6,344 bases of DNA, taken from the NCBI GenBank assembly GCA_030624805.1, contig JAUXJL010000126.1:1-6344 (forward strand). Reading direction: 5' to 3'. Position numbers and translations under genes: made by a program. The notes under the pieces are model-generated. The model searched no databases, had not been told where the DNA came from, and was given only the letters and a program-made list of their open reading frames with translations. The DNA comes from Acidimicrobiia bacterium. GTDB taxonomy: Bacteria > Actinomycetota > Acidimicrobiia > Spongiisociales > SHLN01. Of this stretch, positions 1 through 5,024 are shown piece by piece. Position 1 is the first letter of the stretch; the number at the start of each line of letters is the position of its first letter.

Positions 1-11
1 AGAACTCCCCT

Positions 12-57
12 ACGCCTCGCCTTCGGCGAGCGGTACTTTCCCCCCCAAGGGGGGACT
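12..57. repeat. Two adjacent GC-rich hairpins, possible dispersed palindromic element or upstream terminator
   Basis: Two inverted repeats lie side by side. The first has a 6-bp stem, CTCGCC (16-21) with GGCGAG (25-30), around a TTC loop. The second is a run of seven C (40-46), AA, and six G (49-54), which can form about five G-C pairs around a small loop. The C-run of 7-10 could also pair with the G-run, so alternative folds exist. No T-tract follows, so this is not a classical intrinsic terminator. The compact layout (hairpin, short TACTTT linker, C-run/G-run hairpin) looks like a REP-type intergenic repeat, but one copy cannot prove that. Seen: the palindromes. Inferred: their identity. 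The frames through here that are open from the left edge look non-coding. Confidence 0.4.
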
Positions 58-95
58 GACGCGTTTCTGGCGCTTACCCGGCCGGGCAGCAACCG

Positions 96-125
96 CTGAC
101 CCGGCCGCCCGAGACCCTCTAACCT
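96..125 (+). promoter_or_regulatory. Candidate leuA promoter
   Basis: A -35-like CTGACC (96-101, sharing TGAC with the consensus TTGACA) is followed by an 18-nt spacer and a -10-like TAACCT (120-125). Transcription would begin near 132, giving a leader of only about 15 nt that still contains the AGGAG Shine-Dalgarno sequence (135-139), 7 nt before the leuA ATG. There is no ATG, GTG or TTG upstream of the leuA start in 1-146, so no leucine-rich leader peptide for attenuation starts inside the window. The region also holds a 10-bp palindrome CCCGGCCGGG (77-86) and a direct repeat ACCCGGCCG (76-84 and 99-107), which could be chance in GC-rich DNA or an operator. Confidence 0.35.
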
Positions 126-146
126 TCACGCGCCAGGAGAAAAAAC

Positions 147-1661
147 ATGTCCGACCGAGTACTCATATTCGACACTACCCTGCGAGACGGCGAGCAGTCG
201 CCGGGAATCGCCCTTGACTCAGACGACAAGGTTGCCATCGCCAACCAGCTGGCCGAGCTTGGTGTTGACATCATCGAAGCAGGATTTCCCATCTCGTCCG
301 ACGGGGACTTCGCGGCGGTGCAGCGCATCGCCCGGGAGGTACGAGGCCCGATCATCACCGGGCTGGCTCGCTGCGGAATCACCGAAGACATCGAGCGGGC
401 CTGGGAAGCCGTGCAAGATGCCGACCGACCGCGTATTCATGTCTTTCTCGCCACCTCGGCCATCCACATGGAACACAAGCTCCGCATGACCGAAGAGCAA
501 GTCCTCGACGCGGTTCTCGATGGCGTGTCCCTAGCCCGCTCCTTGTGCGAGGACATCGAGTTCTCACCGGAGGACGGTTCGCGTTCCGACATCGATTTCA
601 TGATCCGAGTCTGCCTGACGGCCGTCGAGGCAGGCGCCACCACCATCAACATTCCCGACACGGTGGGGTACGGGACACCAACTGATTACGGCGCCCGCAT
701 CAAGCGAGTTGTCGCGGAAGTGAAGGGCGACCGCGCCGACATCGTCATCTCCACCCATTGCCATAATGATCTTGGTCTGGCAGTGGCCAACGCGTTGGCC
801 GCGGTGGAGAACGGCGCCCGCCAGGTCGAGGTCGCCGTCAACGGCATCGGCGAGCGGGCCGGGAACACTGCCCTCGAAGAGATCGTCATGGCCCTGAACA
901 CACGGGCCGACCACTACCAGGTGGAAACCGGCATCGACACGACCCACCTTTACCCGGCCAGCCGCCTCGTGGCGCGACTCACCGGCTACCCGGTGCAATA
1001 CAACAAGGCCGTGGTCGGCCGCAATGCCTTCGCTCACGAGAGTGGCATTCACCAGCATGGGGTGCTCAGAGAGCGCACCACATACGAGATCATGGATCCG
1101 TCCGCGGTCGGCCAAGACGCCTCGAAGCTGGTACTGGGAAAACACTCGGGCCGGGCCGCCTTCGGCGACGCGCTGAAGGCACTCGACATCAACTTGGAGG
1201 ACGAAGATTTTGAGTCGGCCTTTGCCCGATTCAAAGAACTTGCCGACCGCAAGGGTGAGATCGGTGAGGAAGGCCTCTTGGCCATCGTCCACGACCAGGT
1301 GGACCTGTCCGACGCCGTACATTTCCTGGGATGGCATGCCACCGGCCGCGACAACGAAGCTGAGGCGACGGTGACCGTTGAGCGGGACGGGGTGAAGGAA
1401 TCGTTCTCCGCCTCCGGCGACGGCATGGTTCACTCGATCTTCGCGGCGCTCCGGAAGGCCTTCGAGCTTGAAGCCCGCCTGCTCGATTATCGGGTTGAGC
1501 CGGTCAGCCTCGGAGCCGACGCCATGGCCGAGGTCAGTGTGCTCGTCCAGCTCAGGGAACGTACCTTCACGGGGACGGGCTCATCCACCGACATCGTCGA
1601 AGCATCCGCCAGGTCCTTCACGAGCGCCCTCAACAAGGCAGCCCGCGCCAGCGCCTTCTAG
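147..1661 (+). CDS. leuA: 2-isopropylmalate synthase
   Basis: Catalyses the first committed step of leucine synthesis in the cytoplasm: condensation of acetyl-CoA with 2-oxoisovalerate to 2-isopropylmalate. The 504-residue protein starts with the HMGL-like TIM-barrel signature DTTLRDGEQSPG (9-20), in which R13 and D14 match the catalytic Arg and metal-binding Asp. The metal-binding HxH is H204/H206 (THCHNDLG), followed by VNGIGERAGNT (231-241) and HESGIHQHG (297-305). Residues from about 370 to the end match the LeuA regulatory dimer domain, with GTGSSTDIVEASARSF near 476-491, so leucine feedback inhibition is expected from the family. The length fits the short bacterial LeuA (E. coli about 520), not the long mycobacterial type. 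The motif set and regulatory domain favour LeuA over homocitrate or citramalate synthase. The ATG is supported by AGGAG 7 nt upstream and by motif 1 beginning at residue 9. The stop overlaps that of convergent leuB by 4 nt. Confidence 0.96.
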   Translation: MSDRVLIFDTTLRDGEQSPGIALDSDDKVAIANQLAELGVDIIEAGFPISSDGDFAAVQRIAREVRGPIITGLARCGITEDIERAWEAVQDADRPRIHVFLATSAIHMEHKLRMTEEQVLDAVLDGVSLARSLCEDIEFSPEDGSRSDIDFMIRVCLTAVEAGATTINIPDTVGYGTPTDYGARIKRVVAEVKGDRADIVISTHCHNDLGLAVANALAAVENGARQVEVAVNGIGERAGNTALEEIVMALNTRADHYQVETGIDTTHLYPASRLVARLTGYPVQYNKAVVGRNAFAHESGIHQHGVLRERTTYEIMDPSAVGQDASKLVLGKHSGRAAFGDALKALDINLEDEDFESAFARFKELADRKGEIGEEGLLAIVHDQVDLSDAVHFLGWHATGRDNEAEATVTVERDGVKESFSASGDGMVHSIFAALRKAFELEARLLDYRVEPVSLGADAMAEVSVLVQLRERTFTGTGSSTDIVEASARSFTSALNKAARASAF

Positions 1662-2716
1662 TCAAGCGCCTCAACAACGGCCTGGCCCATTACTGTCGTG
1701 CTCACCGAGGCGCCGTCGGCGGCGATATCAGCAGTGCGCAGACCGGCCGCCAATATCGAGGCGACCGCTGCCTCGACTGAAATCGCTTCCTTTTCGAGCC
1801 CGAGAGAGTGGCGCAAGGCCATCGCAGCGGCCAGGATGGCGGCGAGTGGATTGGCAAGACCCCGGCCGGCGATGTCGGGGGCCGAGCCGTGAACCGGCTC
1901 GTACAGGCCCGGACCACTGGAGCCGATGGAGGCCGACGGCAGCATCCCGAGTGAGCCGGTCAGCATGGAGGCCTCGTCGGTCAGGATGTCGCCGAACAGG
2001 TTCGAAGTAACCACGACGTCGAACTCGGCCGGGTGCGACAGCAGATACATTGCCATCGCGTCCACGAGAACCACGTCGTAGGCGAGGTTGGGGTACTCCT
2101 CAGCAATCAAGTCCCCAGCCACCCGCCTCCACAGCCGGGATGGCTCGAGCACGTTCGCCTTATCGACCATCGTGAGCCGGCCGCGTCGGGTCTGGGCTGC
2201 ATCGGCGGCCATACGAACGATCCGCTCAACCTCGACCTTGCTGTATCGCATCACCTGGAATGCGCCATCATCGTCGGTGCCGGAATCACCAAAATAGATG
2301 CCACCCGTGAGCTCACGGTAGAACAGGATGTCTGTGCCGGAAACGATCTCAGGACGAAGCGGAGAGGCGGCCGCCAACTCGGGAAACACGCGGATTGGGC
2401 GCACGTTTGCAAACACACCTAGCTCCCGGCGTAAACCGAGCAACCCTTGTTCGGGCCGGATGTGAGAGGTCGGGTCATCCCAGCGGGGGCCGCCCACCGC
2501 CCCGAGGAGCACTGCGTCGGCGGCGTGGCCGGCCGCGATCGTCTCCGATGGGAGCGGGTCTCCTACCGCATCAATCGCCGCACCCCCGATGAGCCCGTGC
2601 TCAAAGGTGAAGTCGTGGCCGTGTTTGCCGGCCACCGCCATCAGCACGGCCACGGCCTGCTCGGTCACTTCGGGACCGATGCCATCGCCATCAAGTACGA
2701 CGAATTGTGCCTTCAT
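1658..2716 (-). CDS. leuB: 3-isopropylmalate dehydrogenase
   Basis: Oxidises and decarboxylates 3-isopropylmalate with NAD to 2-oxoisocaproate, the third step of leucine synthesis (cytoplasmic, normally a homodimer). The 352 residues are full length for the family. Visible motifs in order: GDGIGPEV (10-17); the substrate-binding arginine region RRELGVFANVRP (96-107); RELTGGIYFG (134-143) with R134 and catalytic Y141; VDKANVL (184-190) with catalytic K186; D219; TSNLFGDILTDEASML (237-252) with metal ligands D243 and D247; and HGSAPDIAG (276-284). In the last motif, Asp followed by Ile is the pattern of NAD-dependent LeuB, as against NADP-dependent isocitrate dehydrogenase. R134 and the leucine-pathway neighbour also favour LeuB over tartrate or homoisocitrate dehydrogenases. 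No Shine-Dalgarno precedes the ATG, but a -10-like box lies 8 nt upstream, so the mRNA may be leaderless. It is convergent with leuA and divergent from fxsA; leuCD are not adjacent. Confidence 0.95.
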   Translation of the reverse strand: MKAQFVVLDGDGIGPEVTEQAVAVLMAVAGKHGHDFTFEHGLIGGAAIDAVGDPLPSETIAAGHAADAVLLGAVGGPRWDDPTSHIRPEQGLLGLRRELGVFANVRPIRVFPELAAASPLRPEIVSGTDILFYRELTGGIYFGDSGTDDDGAFQVMRYSKVEVERIVRMAADAAQTRRGRLTMVDKANVLEPSRLWRRVAGDLIAEEYPNLAYDVVLVDAMAMYLLSHPAEFDVVVTSNLFGDILTDEASMLTGSLGMLPSASIGSSGPGLYEPVHGSAPDIAGRGLANPLAAILAAAMALRHSLGLEKEAISVEAAVASILAAGLRTADIAADGASVSTTVMGQAVVEALD

Positions 2717-2724
2717 GGACCGGC

Positions 2725-2730
2725 AGAGTA
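2725..2730 (-). promoter_or_regulatory. Candidate leaderless -10 box for leuB
   Basis: On the minus strand the hexamer TACTCT ends 8 nt before the leuB ATG (2716). With normal -10 to start-site spacing, transcription would begin at or within a base or two of the A of the ATG. This agrees with the absence of a Shine-Dalgarno sequence there. No convincing -35 element is seen at 17-18 nt spacing. The call rests on one hexamer and its position. Confidence 0.4.
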
Positions 2731-2752
2731 CCCGCTTGCATCAATCCGTAGA

Positions 2753-2758
2753 TAGGCT
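2753..2758 (+). promoter_or_regulatory. Candidate leaderless -10 box for fxsA
   Basis: TAGGCT lies exactly 8 nt upstream of the ATG at 2767, the same spacing as the leuB box on the other strand. It predicts a start site at or next to the ATG and favours that ATG over the in-frame TTG at 2758, whose first base would fall inside the -10 box. No Shine-Dalgarno is present before either start. TTGCAT at 2736-2741 resembles a -35 box but sits only 11 nt upstream, too close to be its partner. Confidence 0.42.
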
Positions 2759-2766
2759 TGTCGGCT

Positions 2767-3210
2767 ATGGGGTTCCTGCTGCTTGCCTTCATCGGCATTC
2801 CGATCGCCGAAATAGCACTGTTCATCTACGTAGGCGAACGCATCGGATTACTCGCGACGTTAGTTGTCATCGTGCTTACTGCAGTGATTGGCTCGAGTCT
2901 CGTAGCTCGCCAGGGTGCCGGGGCTCTGGCCCAGGTGCAGGCCGCCTTCGTTGAGGCACGGTTCCCCGGCAAGGAGCTGGCCCATGGAGCGATGATTGTC
3001 GTAGCCGGGGCCTTCCTGGTCACCCCCGGGTTCCTCACCGATGGCCTCGGGTTCCTGCTGCTGGTTCCACCGGTCCGCGAGGCCGCCCGCCGCTTGGTCA
3101 CTCGTCGATTCTCGGGGCGCGTTGTGACGCAGTTTGGACCCCGGACCATCGACGCCGAATGGCGGGCGACCGACCCTCCCGACCAGGATGCCGGCCCACC
3201 AACTCACTGA
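2767..3210 (+). CDS. fxsA: FxsA family membrane protein
   Basis: A 147-residue inner-membrane protein of the FxsA family. E. coli FxsA, when overproduced, relieves F-plasmid exclusion of phage T7; its normal cellular role is unclear. Seen here: a hydrophobic N-terminal segment (about 2-22), a second (about 27-47) with the family-like T-x-V-I-G-x-S-L-V-x-x-Q-G pattern, a soluble linker, a third hydrophobic stretch (about 73-88), and the highly characteristic LVTPGFLTDGLGFLLLVPPVR (84-104). The C-terminal tail is basic and then acidic, with TIDAEW (128-133) matching the family's conserved tail motif. An in-frame TTG at 2758 would add three residues; I prefer the ATG because of the promoter position and because the first membrane segment begins right after it. 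The gene is divergent from leuB and followed by a hairpin before sat/cysC. The family call is firm; any role in phage exclusion here is unsupported. Confidence 0.9.
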   Translation: MGFLLLAFIGIPIAEIALFIYVGERIGLLATLVVIVLTAVIGSSLVARQGAGALAQVQAAFVEARFPGKELAHGAMIVVAGAFLVTPGFLTDGLGFLLLVPPVREAARRLVTRRFSGRVVTQFGPRTIDAEWRATDPPDQDAGPPTH

Positions 3211-3212
3211 TC

Positions 3213-3234
3213 TGGGTGGCACCACGCCAGCCCA
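3213..3234 (+). terminator. Bulged hairpin after fxsA, possible terminator
   Basis: Three bases after the fxsA stop, TGGGTGGC (3213-3220) and GCCAGCCCA (3226-3234) can form eight base pairs with one bulged G (3230) around an ACCAC loop. No T-run follows, so if it terminates transcription it is of the U-poor type often proposed in high-GC actinobacteria. Its place between fxsA and the putative sat promoter fits a role in separating the two transcripts. Confidence 0.35.
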
Positions 3235-3243
3235 TCCATCGCC

Positions 3244-3249
3244 TACGCT
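3244..3249 (+). promoter_or_regulatory. Candidate -10 box for the sat/cysC transcript
   Basis: TACGCT matches the TAnnnT form of the other -10 boxes suggested in this window. Transcription from about 3256 would leave a leader of roughly 29 nt carrying GGAG (3271-3274), which is 10 nt from the ATG at 3285. A second TAnnnT, TACCAT (3257-3262), is an alternative. No clear -35 element and no sulfur-related riboswitch is visible in the 74-nt gap after fxsA. Confidence 0.35.
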
Positions 3250-3284
3250 GATTCCTTACCATCACCAAACGGAGTAGTTACCTG

Positions 3285-5012
3285 ATGCCGGACAACCTCA
3301 TCACCCCGCACGGCGGATCTCTCGTCGACCTGATCGTCCCCGCTGAGCGCGCCGCCGAGCTCATGGCACCGGGCCGCGGTGTACCCGAGTGGAGCCTCAC
3401 GCCGCGCCAACTCAACGACATCGAACTCCTCCTCAACGGAGGATTCTCTCCGTTGTCTGGATTCATGACACAATCCGATTACGACGGTGTACAGGGCGAA
3501 ATGCGGCTTGCCGATGGCACGTTGTGGCCGATGCCCGTCACCCTCGACATAACTGAAGATGTTGCCAAGAGCCTGGATGTGGGAGGCGAACTCGAGCTGC
3601 GAGACCCCGAAGGGGTGCTCATCGCCGTCCTCCACGTCGAAGATATCTGGCAGCCAGACCTCGAGTCCGAAGCTTCCGCCGTGTTCGGGACAGGTGATGC
3701 TGGTCATCCGGGGGTGGCCCACCTCATCCGCAGTACGCATCCGTACTACGTCGGAGGTCGCCTCGAAGGTGTCCAGCTACCCGTTCACTACGACTTCCGA
3801 GGCCTCCGACGCACTCCGGCCCAACTGCGCGACGACTTCAGGCGGGCCGGCTGGCGCCGCATCGTCGGTTTCCAGACGCGCAACCCCATGCATCGCGCTC
3901 ATCAAGAGATCACGATGCGGGCCGCCAATGAGGTTGAAGCCAACCTGCTCATTCATCCCGTTGTGGGGCTGACCAAGCCGGGCGACATCGACCACTACAC
4001 GCGTGTCCGTTGTTATGAAGCGATCCTCCACCACTATCCACAGGCGACGGCCAAGATGGCGCTCCTGCCGCTGGCGATGCGCATGGGTGGTCCCCGCGAG
4101 GCAGTCTGGCACGCCATCATCCGAAAGAACTTCGGCGTGACCCACTTCATCGTGGGACGCGACCATGCCGGGCCAGGCTCCGATGCCGACGGCAACCCGT
4201 TCTACGGTCCCTACGACGCCCAGGAGCTGCTTCGTTCCCATGAGGAGGAAATCGGGGTCGAACTGGTCCCGTTCCGGATGATGGTCTACCTCCCCGAGGA
4301 CGACGCCTACTTCCCAATCGACGAGGTCCCGGAAGAGAAGAAGTCGGTTTCCATCTCGGGAACCGAGCTGCGCGATCGGCTGGCCGACGGCCGCGAGATC
4401 CCAGAATGGTTCTCGTTCCCCGATGTCGTTCACGAGCTTCGCAAAACCCACCGGCCTCGTGACAAACAAGGTTTCACCGTGTTTTTCACCGGCCTGTCGG
4501 GATCCGGCAAGTCGACGATCGCCAATGCCTTGATGGTGAAGCTGCTCGAGATGGGTGGGCGCCCGGTCACACTGCTGGACGGCGACCTGGTCCGTAAGAA
4601 CTTGTCGTCCGAGCTCGGGTTCTCCAAAGAGCATCGTGACATCAACATCACTCGTATTGGGTGGGTGGCATCTGAGATAACCAAGAACGGCGGCATCGCC
4701 ATCTGCGCGCCCATCGCTCCATACGATCACACTCGTCAGGCGGTTCGGTCAATGGTCGAACCGGTCGGTGGCTTCGATCTGGTCCATGTCGCCACGCCGC
4801 TCGAGGTGTGCGAACAACGGGACCGGAAGGGCCTGTACGCCAAAGCGCGAGCCGGTGAGATCAAAGAGTTTACCGGCATCTCAGACCCGTACGAGGAACC
4901 GGCCGATGCGGAGATCGTAATCGACACCTCGGATCTCAGTCCGTCCGAGGCAGCACAAGAGATCATCCTGTATTTGGAATCCAAGGGATACATCGGCCCC
5001 GAGCAGGACTAA
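3285..5012 (+). CDS. sat/cysC: Bifunctional sulfate adenylyltransferase / adenylylsulfate kinase
   Basis: A 575-residue cytoplasmic fusion that makes APS from sulfate and ATP (EC 2.7.7.4), then phosphorylates it to PAPS (EC 2.7.1.25). Residues about 1-165 are the PUA-like N-terminal domain of ATP sulfurylase. Residues about 170-385 are its catalytic domain, with QTRNPMHRAH (197-206, including the HxxH), the GRDHAGPG loop (291-298) and SISGTELRDRL (356-366). After a short linker, residues about 396-565 are APS kinase: P-loop GLSGSGKST (403-411), LDGD (431-434), RKNLSSELGFS (437-447), R451, and FTGISDPYEEP (529-539). The residue aligned with the phosphorylated serine of E. coli CysC (S109) is alanine (A478 in APIAPY), a substitution I believe is common in such fusions. 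The P-loop and APS-binding residues look intact, so the kinase is probably active, unlike the degenerate fungal domain. It is the single-chain Sat type, not CysDN. GGAG lies 10 nt before the ATG. The permease gene follows after 12 nt. Confidence 0.95.
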   Translation: MPDNLITPHGGSLVDLIVPAERAAELMAPGRGVPEWSLTPRQLNDIELLLNGGFSPLSGFMTQSDYDGVQGEMRLADGTLWPMPVTLDITEDVAKSLDVGGELELRDPEGVLIAVLHVEDIWQPDLESEASAVFGTGDAGHPGVAHLIRSTHPYYVGGRLEGVQLPVHYDFRGLRRTPAQLRDDFRRAGWRRIVGFQTRNPMHRAHQEITMRAANEVEANLLIHPVVGLTKPGDIDHYTRVRCYEAILHHYPQATAKMALLPLAMRMGGPREAVWHAIIRKNFGVTHFIVGRDHAGPGSDADGNPFYGPYDAQELLRSHEEEIGVELVPFRMMVYLPEDDAYFPIDEVPEEKKSVSISGTELRDRLADGREIPEWFSFPDVVHELRKTHRPRDKQGFTVFFTGLSGSGKSTIANALMVKLLEMGGRPVTLLDGDLVRKNLSSELGFSKEHRDINITRIGWVASEITKNGGIAICAPIAPYDHTRQAVRSMVEPVGGFDLVHVATPLEVCEQRDRKGLYAKARAGEIKEFTGISDPYEEPADAEIVIDTSDLSPSEAAQEIILYLESKGYIGPEQD

Positions 5013-5024
5013 GCGAGGTCAAAC

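Noticed and set aside
1..99. Frame open from the left edge to a TGA at 97-99, as the tail of an upstream gene
   Set aside because: The translation runs through the palindromic hairpins and gives Gly/Pro/Arg-rich peptide without protein-like character, so non-coding DNA is more likely, although a gene end cannot be fully excluded.
1..146. Leucine attenuator leader peptide upstream of leuA
   Set aside because: No ATG, GTG or TTG start occurs in this stretch upstream of the leuA ATG and there is no run of leucine codons; a leader beginning left of the window cannot be judged.
564..1433. Long open frame antisense to leuA (289 codons)
   Set aside because: It lies wholly inside leuA, whose catalytic motifs are intact; long antisense frames are expected in high-GC coding DNA, and the product matches no family I recognise.
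1468..2010. Plus-strand frame across the leuA/leuB junction (180 codons)
   Set aside because: It overlaps the ends of two well-supported genes in other frames and is rich in Pro, Arg and Ser without any recognisable motif.
2767..3210. FxsA as part of an anti-phage or phage-exclusion system
   Set aside because: The link to T7 exclusion comes from overproduction in E. coli; the neighbours here are biosynthetic genes, with no toxin, nuclease or other defence gene in the window.
3777..4730. Long open frame antisense to sat/cysC (317 codons)
   Set aside because: It is a shadow of the Sat/CysC reading frame in GC-rich sequence, with no ribosome binding site or recognisable domain.
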